From JAVVHH01 sp965276815 (lineage in GTDB: Bacteria > Pseudomonadota > Alphaproteobacteria > Acetobacterales > Acetobacteraceae): a DNA stretch of 64,000 bases. The position numbers were made by a program, and so were the translations under genes. The notes under the pieces are model-generated. The model saw only the letters and a list, made by a program, of their open reading frames with translations, did no database searches and had not been told where the DNA came from. The DNA lies in NCBI GenBank assembly GCA_965276815.1, contig CBDIBE010000007.1, positions 248,001-312,000 on the forward strand. The letters run 5' to 3'. This document shows positions 26,491-35,354 of the stretch, in pieces; positions within the stretch are counted from its first letter, which is position 1, and each line of letters opens with the position of its first letter.

Positions 26491-27990
26491 GTGGATCTTC
26501 TCTCCAACCTCGCCCTGGGATTCGGCGTTGCTTTGACGCCGGCGAATTTTCTCTACTGCCTGCTCGGCGCAGCCATCGGCACGGCAGTCGGCATCCTGCC
26601 GGGCCTTGGCCCCATCACCACGATCGCGATGTTGCTCCCGATCACGTTCAAGATGCCGGCGATCTCGGCGCTGATCATGCTCGCGGGCATTTATTACGGC
26701 GCGCACCACGCCGGATCGACAACGGCGATCATGCTGAACATGCCGGGCGAGCCGACCTCGGTGGTGATCTGCCTGGACGGGCATCCGATGGCGCGCCAGG
26801 GCCGGGCCGGCACGGCGCTCTGTATCTCGGCGATCGGGTCCTTCGTCGCGGGCGGACTCGGGATCCTCGTCATCACCCTGTTCTCTCCGCCGCTCGCCCG
26901 CGTGGCGCTCGCATTTGGCACGCCGGAATACGCGGCCGCCATCGTGCTCGCGCTGGTGGTAATCTCCTCACTCTCGGGCGGCTCGCTGCTGACCACGCTG
27001 GCGATGGCAACGCTCGGCCTGCTGCTCGGCGAAATCGGCACCGACGTGAACACTGGGATGCTGCGCTTCACCTTTGGCGATCTCGACCTGGCGGACGGGC
27101 TCAGCCTGGTCGCCGTCGCCGTCGGCCTGTTCGCGTTCGCCGAGATTGCGGTCCGACTCGGGCAGGGCGACGCGCCGCATTCGAGCGGCTCGCGCATGAG
27201 CAGCCTGCTCCCGACGCGGCGCGACCTGAACGCCTCCGTTTGGCCGATAGCGCGCGGCTCGCTGCTCGGTGCAGCGATCGGGATCATCCCCGGAACCGGC
27301 CCGCTGCTCGCCTCCTTCGCATCCTACGCGCTGGAGCGCCGTATCTCGCGCGAACCGGCGCGTTTCGGGCACGGCGCGGTGGAGGGCGTGGCCGGGCCGG
27401 AAGCGGCCAACAACGCCGCGGCGATGACTCATTTCATCCCGATGTTGACCCTCGGCATCCCCGCCGGCGCGGCGATGGCGCTCATGCTGGGCGCAATGAC
27501 GATCCAGGGCATCACGCCGGGGCCGCAGGTCATGACGGAGCATCCCGACCTGTTCTGGGGCATTGTCGCCAGCATGTGGATTGGCAACTTCATGCTGCTG
27601 ATCCTCAATCTCCCATTGATCGGCATTTGGATCCGGCTGCTATCGGTTCCGTATCGTCTGTTGTACCCGGCCATTCTCGTCTTCTGCTGCATCGGTGTGT
27701 ACAGCGTGTCCAACAATATGGCGGACGTGCTGCTCGCAACCTGCATCGGCGTCGCGGGCGTCGTCTTCAAGCTGCTGGATTGCCCGCCCGCGCCGCTAGT
27801 GCTCGGAATGGTACTCGGGCCGATCTTCGAGGAGAATGTGCGGCGCGCGCTGCTGTTCTCGCGCGGCGATCCGATGATCTTCATCGAGCGGCCCGTCAGC
27901 CTTGGAATCCTGCTCCTGGCGGCAGCGATCGTGGCGCTGTTCACGCTCCCGGCGTTGCAGCGCGCCAAGCTGCGCGAGGCGGAACCGTGA
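26491..27990 (+). CDS. tctA: TctA-family large membrane subunit
   Basis: 499 residues with about 11-12 membrane segments. Signature GTAVGILPGLGPITTIAMLLP near residue 28, a second copy-like GAAIGIIPGTGP in the middle, and GPEAANNAAAMTHFIP. It begins at GTG 26491, nine bases after tctB. It provides secondary sodium- or proton-driven uptake of a carboxylate delivered by TctC. It ends in a GTGA overlap with the third thiolase-like gene. Confidence 0.93.
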   Translation: MDLLSNLALGFGVALTPANFLYCLLGAAIGTAVGILPGLGPITTIAMLLPITFKMPAISALIMLAGIYYGAHHAGSTTAIMLNMPGEPTSVVICLDGHPMARQGRAGTALCISAIGSFVAGGLGILVITLFSPPLARVALAFGTPEYAAAIVLALVVISSLSGGSLLTTLAMATLGLLLGEIGTDVNTGMLRFTFGDLDLADGLSLVAVAVGLFAFAEIAVRLGQGDAPHSSGSRMSSLLPTRRDLNASVWPIARGSLLGAAIGIIPGTGPLLASFASYALERRISREPARFGHGAVEGVAGPEAANNAAAMTHFIPMLTLGIPAGAAMALMLGAMTIQGITPGPQVMTEHPDLFWGIVASMWIGNFMLLILNLPLIGIWIRLLSVPYRLLYPAILVFCCIGVYSVSNNMADVLLATCIGVAGVVFKLLDCPPAPLVLGMVLGPIFEENVRRALLFSRGDPMIFIERPVSLGILLLAAAIVALFTLPALQRAKLREAEP

Positions 27991-29195
27991 GCGCGCCCGC
28001 TTGCGCGATCGTCGGCATGGGGCGCGCGATCTCCCGGCGCGGCGATCTCGAGCGGCGCACGCCGCTGCAGCTCGTCGTGGAAGCGGCAGGGCTCGCCATG
28101 CGCGAGGCTGGCATAGGTCGCGCCGATGTGGGGGCGCTGCTCACCGGGCGCATGCCGCGTTCGTACTGCACACTGCAGTACAACCAATCCGTGCTGAACG
28201 AACTCAAGATTACTCCGATGATCTCGACGGAGGTGACGGCGCATGGCGCGGGTGCCTTGGGCACGATCCAGCTCGCCGCGATGCTCCTCCAGGGTGGCGC
28301 GATCGATTACGCGCTCTGCGTCGCGGGTGAAGCGAGCCCGCTCTGGATCGAGATGACGGAAGGCAGCGCAAACTGGGAGGCCGATCCGCAATTCGAGGCA
28401 CCGTTCGGCGCCACCACGCCGTCGCTTTACGCCCAGATCGCGCGACGCTACATGCACGAAAGCGGCATCACGCCCGAGATGTGCGCGCGTGTCGCGGTCG
28501 AGAATCGGCGCTGGGCGCTCGATCACCCGCATGCGGCGATGCGCCACAAAGGGCCGATCACGGTGGCGGACGTGCTGGCCTCGCGCATGATCGCTTCGCC
28601 GATGCGCATGCTGGATTGCGCGGCCTGGTTCCCCGGAGGCATCGGCTCGGCGGCCGTCGTGACGCTTGCCTCCCGCGCCGGGTCATCGCTTGGCAAGCCT
28701 GGGTACATTCTCGGATTCGGTCAGTGCTCGACCCATGAATGGATCGGCGAGCGGATGGAGTTGCGCGGGGTCGGCCCGGCAAAAGGGCGCGCTAACCTGG
28801 TAAGGAGCGGTGCCGGCATCGCGGCGCGGCAGGCCTACGAAATGGCCGGAATCGGGCCGGACAACGTGGGCATCGTGGAGACGTCGGCGCCCTTCACCTT
28901 TGCCAATTTGCTGGTGCTCGAGGAACTCGGCTTTTGCGGGGAAGGCGAAGGCGGCAACTTCGTCGCCAGCGGCGGCATCGACTACCGAGGCGGCCTGCCG
29001 TTTAACACCACTGGCGGCTATCTCTCCTTCGGCCAGTCCGGGCAGGGCCTCTATTTGCTGAAGGAACTGCTCGACCAGATCAACGGTGTCCCTGAAGGGC
29101 GAGCGGTTCCAGATGTCGGGATCGGGCTCGTGCACGGCCATGGCGGCCCGTTCGCCTGCCATTCCGTGATGCTCGTCTCGGGTGAGCGGCCTTGA
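27987..29195 (+). CDS. Thiolase-like protein lacking catalytic Cys/His, pair 3
   Basis: 402 residues from GTG 27987, coupled to tctA. Very similar to the protein at 23167 (shared LDHPHAAMR, KGPITV, RMLDCA, THEW, GERM). The Cys position reads EVTAHGAGALGTIQLA and the GHP position reads NTTGGYLSFGQSGQGLY, so both usual thiolase residues are missing by eye. The frame is open far upstream across tctA, tctB and the CoA-transferase gene, but this is chance in high-GC DNA. Likely a second aldolase-type enzyme of the same route. Confidence 0.82.
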   Translation: MSAPACAIVGMGRAISRRGDLERRTPLQLVVEAAGLAMREAGIGRADVGALLTGRMPRSYCTLQYNQSVLNELKITPMISTEVTAHGAGALGTIQLAAMLLQGGAIDYALCVAGEASPLWIEMTEGSANWEADPQFEAPFGATTPSLYAQIARRYMHESGITPEMCARVAVENRRWALDHPHAAMRHKGPITVADVLASRMIASPMRMLDCAAWFPGGIGSAAVVTLASRAGSSLGKPGYILGFGQCSTHEWIGERMELRGVGPAKGRANLVRSGAGIAARQAYEMAGIGPDNVGIVETSAPFTFANLLVLEELGFCGEGEGGNFVASGGIDYRGGLPFNTTGGYLSFGQSGQGLYLLKELLDQINGVPEGRAVPDVGIGLVHGHGGPFACHSVMLVSGERP

Positions 29196-29653
29196 GCGGT
29201 CAGGCGCCGGACTGGGCCGCCGGCCTGCCATTGCGGGCAGGCGAGATGTTCTTAGGCCTCTATCAGCCTTCACCGGAAACGGCCGGCTTCTGGACTGGCG
29301 TGGCGCGCGGAGAATTGCTGGTCAAGCAATGCTCGGCCTGCTTGCGGCACCATCACCCACGGCGGATGCATTGCCCCGATTGCGGTGAGGCCGGCCTGCG
29401 CTGGCAACGTGCCGTCGGGACAGTACGCATCTACAGCTTCAGCGAGGTGTACGCGGCCACAGGCGTATTTCGTCAATCTGGACCTTATACCGTGGGCATT
29501 GTCGGTTTGGACGAAGGTCCGCATTTGTTCGGGCGCATCGATGCGACGCAACAAATCCCGATCGCGATCGACGGACGCGTGCGTACCGAATTCCGAATGC
29601 TCGAACAGGGCTATCTTCTGCCGGTATTCATCACCGTCGCCGAGGGCGAATGA
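29192..29653 (+). CDS. DUF35/OB-fold zinc-ribbon protein, pair 3
   Basis: 153 residues from TTG 29192 (TTGA overlap). It has the same N-terminal extension as pair 2 (DWAAGLPLRAGEMFLGLYQ), then SPETAGFW, the zinc ribbon CSACLRHHHPRRMHCPDC and an OB fold with IYSFSEVYAATG. The gene order and extension show that pairs 2 and 3 arose by duplication of a two-gene unit. Confidence 0.87.
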   Translation: MSGQAPDWAAGLPLRAGEMFLGLYQPSPETAGFWTGVARGELLVKQCSACLRHHHPRRMHCPDCGEAGLRWQRAVGTVRIYSFSEVYAATGVFRQSGPYTVGIVGLDEGPHLFGRIDATQQIPIAIDGRVRTEFRMLEQGYLLPVFITVAEGE

Positions 29654-31263
29654 TGATGAACGCTGCCGGTGATCTGTCTCCGCACGCTGTGCTTCAGCTC
29701 TACCGGCCGCACGATTACTCGGTTGTGGACGCAATACAGAGCCGAATCAGCGGTGACGCGGACCGGTTTTTCATGCATGCGGCAGGTCGGCAATGGTCCT
29801 GGGCGGAAACGGCGCGGCAGGCCGATCTGCTTGCACGCGCGTTCCACCGTCGCGGCATACGCCATGGCGACCGTGTTGCCGTGATCGGGCGAAACGGCCC
29901 TACCCACGTCCTCGCCTTACTGGCGCTTGGCCGCATCGGCGCGATCATGGTCCCAGTGAACTCCGAGTTCAGCGCGCGCGAAATGAGCCACGTGCTCGGG
30001 GATGCCGCCGTCTCGGCCGTCATCGTCGAGGAGTCGTTGCGCGCCATTGCCATGCAGGCCTGCGCTGACCGGGCGATCGCCCCATGGTTCGCCACCACCG
30101 ACGAGATCGCCTCTATGGACTGGCTCGATGCGCAGCCGACGGAGGTCATCGCCGATCGCCCCGGCGGGGCGGATGACACCGTGCTGCTGATCTACACCTC
30201 CGGGACAACGGGCTTTCCCAAAGGTGTGATGCACAGCCAGCGGAGCTTCCTCTCCGCCGGCGAGGCCTTCGTGCAGCGGATGCACCTGCAACAAAGTGAC
30301 GCGCTGCTCATCATCTTGCCGCTCTTTCATATCAACGCGCTCTTCTACTCCGTCTCTGGCACGATCGCGGCGGGCGCTCGCATGATCATCGCCCCGCGCT
30401 TCTCCGCCTCTGCTTTCTGGCCACATGCGGCGGAAACCGGCGCGACGGTGGTGAACGTCATCGAAGCGATCGGCTCGATTCTCGCCAACCGCGCACGCAA
30501 CGAGTACCGCCCCGATCACCAGATCCGCAAGGTCTACGGACTGCGTGAGGAGGCCGCGCGCGTGTTCCGTGAGGTGTTCGGCATCCCGCACCTCATCGCG
30601 GGCTACGGTATGACGGAGATTCCCGGCGCGATCGCCAATCCGTTCGATGGGCTGCAGAAGCCAGGCAGCATGGGCATCATCGGCCGCCATCCCGATCCGG
30701 CCCGGCCATGGGCCGAATGCCGCGTCGTCGACGATCACGGAGCGGACCTGCCGGCCGACAAGGTGGGCGAGCTTCTCGTGCGCACGCCGGTGCTAATGCA
30801 GGGTTATTTCCGCGATCCCCAGCAAACCGCGGCCGCGTTCATCGATGGCTGGTTCCGCACCGGCGACCTCGTGCGTCGCGACGCCGACGGCTATTTCTTC
30901 TTCGTCTCCCGCCGCAAGGACATCATCCGCCGCCGTGGCGAGAACATTGCTGGGGCCGAGCTCGACCGCGTGCTTTGCGAGAACCCGGCGATTCAGGAGG
31001 CCGCCGCAATCGGCGTGCCATCGGAACTGGGTGAGGAGGATATCATGGCCGTCGTACTGCCTCGCCCCGGCGCCCAACTGACGCCGGGCGCAGTGCTCGA
31101 TTGGTGTGCTGGGCGCCTGGCCCCCATCAAGTATCCGCGCTACGTTCTTCTCGTCGACGAGATGCCTCACACGGCAACGCACAAGGTTGCCAAATCCATG
31201 CTGCGCGCCGATCCGACGCTACGTGAGCGCGCCACCGACATGACTGCAACGACGGCGGGCTGA
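29650..31263 (+). CDS. AMP-forming acyl-CoA synthetase
   Basis: 537 residues; the first of two adjacent ATGs overlaps the DUF35 stop (ATGA). Motifs are YTSGTTGFPKGVMHS, GYGMTEIPG, RTGDLVRRDADGY, RRKDIIRRRGENI and a C-terminal MPHTATHKVAKSML with the catalytic Lys. It is the ATP-dependent activator of this operon, alongside the CoA-transferase, which offers two routes to the CoA ester. The substrate is unknown. Confidence 0.9.
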   Translation: MMMNAAGDLSPHAVLQLYRPHDYSVVDAIQSRISGDADRFFMHAAGRQWSWAETARQADLLARAFHRRGIRHGDRVAVIGRNGPTHVLALLALGRIGAIMVPVNSEFSAREMSHVLGDAAVSAVIVEESLRAIAMQACADRAIAPWFATTDEIASMDWLDAQPTEVIADRPGGADDTVLLIYTSGTTGFPKGVMHSQRSFLSAGEAFVQRMHLQQSDALLIILPLFHINALFYSVSGTIAAGARMIIAPRFSASAFWPHAAETGATVVNVIEAIGSILANRARNEYRPDHQIRKVYGLREEAARVFREVFGIPHLIAGYGMTEIPGAIANPFDGLQKPGSMGIIGRHPDPARPWAECRVVDDHGADLPADKVGELLVRTPVLMQGYFRDPQQTAAAFIDGWFRTGDLVRRDADGYFFFVSRRKDIIRRRGENIAGAELDRVLCENPAIQEAAAIGVPSELGEEDIMAVVLPRPGAQLTPGAVLDWCAGRLAPIKYPRYVLLVDEMPHTATHKVAKSMLRADPTLRERATDMTATTAG

Positions 31264-31267
31264 TCCG

Positions 31268-32095
31268 ATGGCCAGAAGCATGAAGCGCGACCTCACCACC
31301 AACATCGCCACCGCCGACGCGACCAGCATCACCGTGCGCGGCCGCAAGCTGGTCGACGAGTTGATCGGGCAGCTCACCTATACCGAGATGCTGTATTTCC
31401 TGGTTTGCGGCCGCACGCCCGAGCCATCGCAAACCCTTGTACTTGATGCCTGCCTCGTGACGCTCATGGAGCATGGGCTGAACCCGAGCACGCTGGTAAC
31501 GCGGCTGATTGCCGATAGCGTGCCTGGCGAGATCCAGGTGGCGATGTCGGCCGGCCTGCTCGCCATTGGCGGCGTGTTCGCCGGTACCATGGAGGGATGC
31601 GCACGAATCTTGCAGGCGGGCGTTCAGGCGGGCGGGAATCCGGATGCTTACTGCGTAGAAGTGGTGCGCGCGCATCGGAGCGAGCGTCGGCCGGTTCCGG
31701 GATTTGGACATGCGACGCACACGCCGGACGATCCTCGCACCCCCCGTTTGCTCACGATCGCCGAGCAGGCCGGGTTTGGGAGCGGCCCCTACATCGCCAT
31801 GCTCCGGCAGCTGGCCGTCACCGTCGTTGAGGCCGCTGGGCGCCACCTCACCATCAACGCGACCGGTGCGATCGCGGCTCTGCTGCTGGAGATCGACATC
31901 CCGCTCGACGCGATGCGCGGCATGGCGGTCGTATCCCGTTCGGGCGGATTGGTCGGCCATGTGCTGGAAGAGCGCCGAACCCATTCCGCGCGCCAAGTCT
32001 GGCGAGCTGCAGAGGAGGGAATTCCTTATACCGATCCTACTCCGGGTCCAGCTTCTTCATCGGTCGGCGCTCGACACCAGGGATCAGACCGGTGA
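31268..32095 (+). CDS. Citryl-CoA lyase-like (citrate synthase superfamily), 3' end altered
   Basis: Short citrate-synthase-like protein of about 275 residues: VRGRKLVDELIGQLTYTEM, PGFGHATHTPDDPR (the catalytic His/Asp loop), and GLVGHVLEERR. Family members without the N-terminal domain act as citryl-CoA lyases that release an acyl-CoA and a 2-oxo acid. After EEGIPYTDP (near 32036) the sequence becomes the antisense of an IS110-type N-terminus, so the last roughly 17 residues are foreign. The core is complete. Last gene of the tctC operon. Confidence 0.75.
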   Translation: MARSMKRDLTTNIATADATSITVRGRKLVDELIGQLTYTEMLYFLVCGRTPEPSQTLVLDACLVTLMEHGLNPSTLVTRLIADSVPGEIQVAMSAGLLAIGGVFAGTMEGCARILQAGVQAGGNPDAYCVEVVRAHRSERRPVPGFGHATHTPDDPRTPRLLTIAEQAGFGSGPYIAMLRQLAVTVVEAAGRHLTINATGAIAALLLEIDIPLDAMRGMAVVSRSGGLVGHVLEERRTHSARQVWRAAEEGIPYTDPTPGPASSSVGARHQGSDR

Positions 32096-32192
32096 AAAGC
32101 CAAGTGGAGCTGCTCATCTCAACGACAACGGTCAGTGTATCGTCAGGGCTGAATGAACCCGAGCACCGGGCATTTGCAGTTTTCTGTAGCAT
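32037..32192 (-). mobile_element. N-terminal fragment of an IS110-like transposase
   Basis: ATG at 32192 follows AAGGAG; the frame reads FSPDDTLTVVVEMSSSTW, then GLIPGVERRPMKKLDP, matching the start of a class of IS110-like transposases, and stops where it meets the lyase gene at 32037. The rest of the element is missing. About 150 bases upstream (32193-32360) show no gene and may be the element's left end. Confidence 0.6.
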
Positions 32193-32366
32193 AGGGCTCC
32201 TTACCTCTTCGAAGAACGCCAGCCTGCCATCCGGCCGCGCTCGCCCCAAAGCATCTGGAAACAATCGCCCCACTCGGCACTCTTCTGTTTGATTGTGGCG
32301 CTCCATGGCGTTGGTGCAGGGAGGCTGGGCCCGTTTGTAGTTCGCTCTATGCATTCGGATGATCAG

Positions 32367-32460
32367 GCGCGAACGGGGACGGGTTTGCCTGTCTGGATCA
32401 TCCGGTTGAGCACGCTGACAGCGATCGCGACCTCTCCTTGCTGGCCAGATGAAGTGGGGT
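32367..32460 (-). mobile_element. C-terminal scrap of a second transposase
   Basis: Minus-strand reading gives EVAIAVSVLNRMIQTGKPVP, ending VRA-stop at 32367. Short tails with LNRM and GKPV motifs end several DDE transposases. The family is not certain and nothing upstream remains, as DUF932 sequence starts at about 32473. Confidence 0.45.
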
Positions 32461-32472
32461 CACTGCAAGAAC

Positions 32473-33079
32473 GTGTTTGGGCAGATGGGCAGCCTGATCG
32501 GCGCCCCGGCGAGCTACCTGCGCCAGCTCCCGGCGCCGCTCGCCGGCATCAACCTGCAGCACGGATTGTTGTCGCGCCGGGCCGAGCTGGTGAAGACGCT
32601 GGAAGCCGAGGACGGCAGGGTCGAGCTGCGCGCCGTGACCGGGCCGGATTACGGCCGCATCTGGGACCACGAGCTGGTCGCTGCAGTCATGCGCATCGCC
32701 GGCGACGGCGTGGGCGACACGCGCTCGAAGGTGCCGGGCCTGCTGGACTGGCGGAGCATGACCCACAACCCGTTCGTCGAGATCACCAAGGACACCACGA
32801 CCCTGTATGCGTCCGACCGCGACGTCTTCCTGTTCCTGGTCGACGGTACCCACCCGATCGAGGCGGGGCGGCTGCCCAATGGTGATCCCGACCTCTACTT
32901 CCGCGGCTTCTATTGCTGGAACTCGGAGGTCGGCTCGAAGACGCTGGGCATCGCCAGCTTCTTCCTGCGCGCAGTGTGCATGAATCGTAACATCTGGGGC
33001 GCGGAGGGATTCCAGGAGATCTCCATCCGGCACAGCAAGTTCGCCGCGCACCGCTTCGCGCACCAGGCCGCCCCGGCGC
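32473..33079 (+). pseudogene. Internal fragment of a DUF932 plasmid protein
   Basis: Near-copy of the middle of the DUF932 protein at 44551-45660: it starts at FGQMGSLIGAPASYLRQL and ends at HRFAHQAAPAL, with scattered substitutions. Both ends are lost: before it is a transposase scrap, after it an IS6-type remnant in opposite orientation. An ATG at 32449 opens the frame, but upstream residues are not DUF932-like. It marks a former copy of the plasmid backbone or a recombination joint. Confidence 0.85.
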
Positions 33080-33296
33080 TTCACGGGGCAGCCTGCGGCG
33101 GATTTGGTTGGCGAACACCTGGCCGAACTTCAGCGCCCATTGTCGCACCGTTTCGTGGCTGACCATGATGCCACGGGGCGGCCAGCAACTCGTCCACCCT
33201 GCGAAGGCTCAGTGGGAAGCGAAAATAGAGCCAGGCGGCGTGACCGATGATCTCGGCCGGGAACCCGGCGTCGGGAGAGTAAATGGTGGCCGTCAT
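33080..33296 (-). pseudogene. IS6-family transposase remnant, frameshifted
   Basis: From ATG 33296 the minus strand reads FPAEIIGHAAWLYFRFPLSL, then RRVDELLA, typical of IS6 transposase N-termini. In a CCCC run near 33175 one extra base shifts the frame; the expected VSHETVRQWALKFGQVFANQ, then IRRRLPR, continues in another frame and ends at the DUF932 joint. The DDE catalytic core is absent. Confidence 0.8.
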
Positions 33297-33382
33297 CCCT
33301 CCCCGCTGCCGGGTCCGCAGCGCCATAGCAAACCAGCCAGGTCTCAAGTTGACGGTGCCGGCCTGAAAGACTCACTGACTCG

Positions 33383-33402
33383 ACCGGCGCTTTCGTGCGC
33401 CG
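33383..33402. repeat. Strong GC hairpin between IS6 remnant and TRAP operon end
   Basis: CCGGCGC (33383-33389) and GCGCCGG (33396-33402) with a TTTCGT loop. It lies 78 bases after the dctQM stop, so it could stop the minus-strand transcript, but no T-run follows in that direction. Otherwise 33348-33479 shows nothing. Confidence 0.35.
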
Positions 33403-33479
33403 GCAAAGCCGCTTCTTGCCTGGGCGACGCGGTAAATGGTGGTCAGTGATTAGTGATCGAGCCTGCTTGGCAGCTTCCG

Positions 33480-35345
33480 TTATAGAAATCCGGTTGATAG
33501 CCAGGGTATGACGGCGATGACGATCAGTCCCGCGAATAATGCGGCGAGGTAGCCGAGGATTGGGCGCATCCCGACGCGGGGATCGACGCGGGCGATCGCG
33601 CATGCCGTGTAGTAGCCGACGCCGAAGGGTGGAGCGAACAGGCCGATGCCCATGGCCAGGATCACCACGATTGCGTAGTGCACCTCGGAAATGCCGAGCT
33701 GGCCCGCGATGGGGAACAGCAAGGGGCCGAAGAGCAGCACCGCTGGGATGCCCTCCAGCACGCTGCCGAGAACGATGAAGGCGAGGATGGAAGCCAGCAT
33801 GAAGCTCCAACTGCCACCCGGCAACTGCGCCATGGCGGCGGAAAGTTGCTGCGAGAAGCCGGACTGAGTGAGGGACCAGCTCATCGCGGTGGCGGCCCCG
33901 ATGATGAGCAGGATCGCGCCCGACAGCGCGGCCGTCTCTACCAGGGCGGGGCCGAGCCGGCGCCAGTCGAGCCGGCGGTAGACGGGAACGCCAACGACCA
34001 GGGCATAGGCGATGCCGAGGGTGGAGACCTCCGTGGCGGTCGCGATGCCCTCGACCACGGCGACGCGGATGATGAGCGGCAGGGCGAGCGCCGGAAAGGC
34101 AGCGCCCAAGCTGCGCAGCACGACCGGCCAGCCGACGAAGGAACGGGGCCTGTCCGACCGGCGCCGCGCCCGCCAGTGCACTAGGAGCGCGAGCGCTAGG
34201 GCCAGCACAAGCCCGGGGAGTAGACCCGCAGTGAAGAGGGCGGCGATGGAGACGCCGGTGACGGTGCCGATGGTGATCAGGACCAGGCTGGGCGGAATGG
34301 TTTCCGACATGGCCCCGGCCGCGGCCAGTAGAGCGACAAGTTCGCCATCATCCTCACCGCGGGCGCGCATTTCGGGGAAGAGCACGGGCACGACGGCCGC
34401 CATGTCGGCGGCCTTTGACCCAGCAATGCCGGAGATGAGATAGATCGCGCCGAGCAGGACATAAGACAACCCGCCGCGCACGTGCCCGATCAGGTTGGCC
34501 AAGAAGCGCAGCATGGCGCGCGCCATGCCGTTCATCTCGATCAACGCACCGAGCAGGATGAAGAGCGGCACGGCGAGCAGCACGATGTTGGTCATGCCGT
34601 CGTTCATGCGGTCGATGACGACGCTGAGCGGGATGTCGCTGGTCAAGGAGAGATAGGCGAACGTCGCCAGGCCAAAGGCGAAGGCGATCGGCACGCCGGT
34701 GAACACGCCGGCGGCGAGGACGAGGACGAAGAAGATCGGCAAGTTCAGGTTGCCGAGCGGCGCCAGCACGGGACCCGTGACGAGCAGGATCCCGCCGAGC
34801 ACGGCGGTCGCAGCGAGGGTGCCGAGCCGCCACCGAAGATCGGGCCCTTGCAAGACCTGGATCAGCAACTGCAGCAGCATCAGCCCGATGCCGACCGGCA
34901 GCGCGGCTGTTTGCCACATCGTCGACAGCAGCAGGGCCGGCGTTTGGACCGGCAACTGCTGCACCGCGTAGTCGAAGGCCGGCACGAGCATCAGGATGAG
35001 GAACAGCATGGCGCCGGTCTGCGCCACGCTTTCGGCGAGCGCGGCGTAGCGTGGCGGCACGCGCGCCGCGATCGCGGTCATCGCCAGGTGCTGGCGGCGG
35101 CGCAACGCCACGACGGCGCCGAGCATGGAAAGCCAGAGGAACAGGATGCCGGACAGCTCGTCGGACCAGGCGAGCGGCGCCTGCAAGCCGTAGCGGGAGA
35201 GTACGCCGGAGAACAGGAGCACGACCTCGGCCAGGGTCAGGGCGCCGGCGAGGACCGAGACGAGGCCGAACAGGGTGCGTTCCGCACTGCAGATCGCGGC
35301 CGACAGGCTGATCGCGTCGGCGCATCGGGCCGCGATGGATCGCAT
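33480..35345 (-). CDS. dctQM: Fused TRAP transporter DctQ-DctM membrane protein
   Basis: 621 residues. About 1-170 is the small four-helix DctQ domain (RYGLQAPLAWSDELSGILFL, RRRQHLAM). About 190-621 is the large DctM domain with LPIFFVLVLAAGVFTGVPIA, and repeated long helices. Fused forms are a known TRAP variant. It is the last gene of the minus-strand operon, 9 bases after the CoA-transferase gene, and works with the DctP receptor two genes upstream. It imports an organic acid using the sodium gradient. Confidence 0.92.
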   Translation of the reverse strand: MRSIAARCADAISLSAAICSAERTLFGLVSVLAGALTLAEVVLLFSGVLSRYGLQAPLAWSDELSGILFLWLSMLGAVVALRRRQHLAMTAIAARVPPRYAALAESVAQTGAMLFLILMLVPAFDYAVQQLPVQTPALLLSTMWQTAALPVGIGLMLLQLLIQVLQGPDLRWRLGTLAATAVLGGILLVTGPVLAPLGNLNLPIFFVLVLAAGVFTGVPIAFAFGLATFAYLSLTSDIPLSVVIDRMNDGMTNIVLLAVPLFILLGALIEMNGMARAMLRFLANLIGHVRGGLSYVLLGAIYLISGIAGSKAADMAAVVPVLFPEMRARGEDDGELVALLAAAGAMSETIPPSLVLITIGTVTGVSIAALFTAGLLPGLVLALALALLVHWRARRRSDRPRSFVGWPVVLRSLGAAFPALALPLIIRVAVVEGIATATEVSTLGIAYALVVGVPVYRRLDWRRLGPALVETAALSGAILLIIGAATAMSWSLTQSGFSQQLSAAMAQLPGGSWSFMLASILAFIVLGSVLEGIPAVLLFGPLLFPIAGQLGISEVHYAIVVILAMGIGLFAPPFGVGYYTACAIARVDPRVGMRPILGYLAALFAGLIVIAVIPWLSTGFL

Positions 35346-35354
35346 CGTGGGGTG

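Noticed and set aside
25920..27986. An uninterrupted frame of nearly 700 codons upstream of and in frame with the third thiolase-like gene
   Set aside because: It lies over the CoA-transferase, tctB and tctA genes in another frame, has Arg/Pro/Ala-rich low-information sequence and no family motifs. High GC removes stop codons by chance.
33383..33402. Rho-independent terminator for the hyu-TRAP operon
   Set aside because: The stem is strong, but no T-run follows in the minus direction, so it is listed only as a hairpin.
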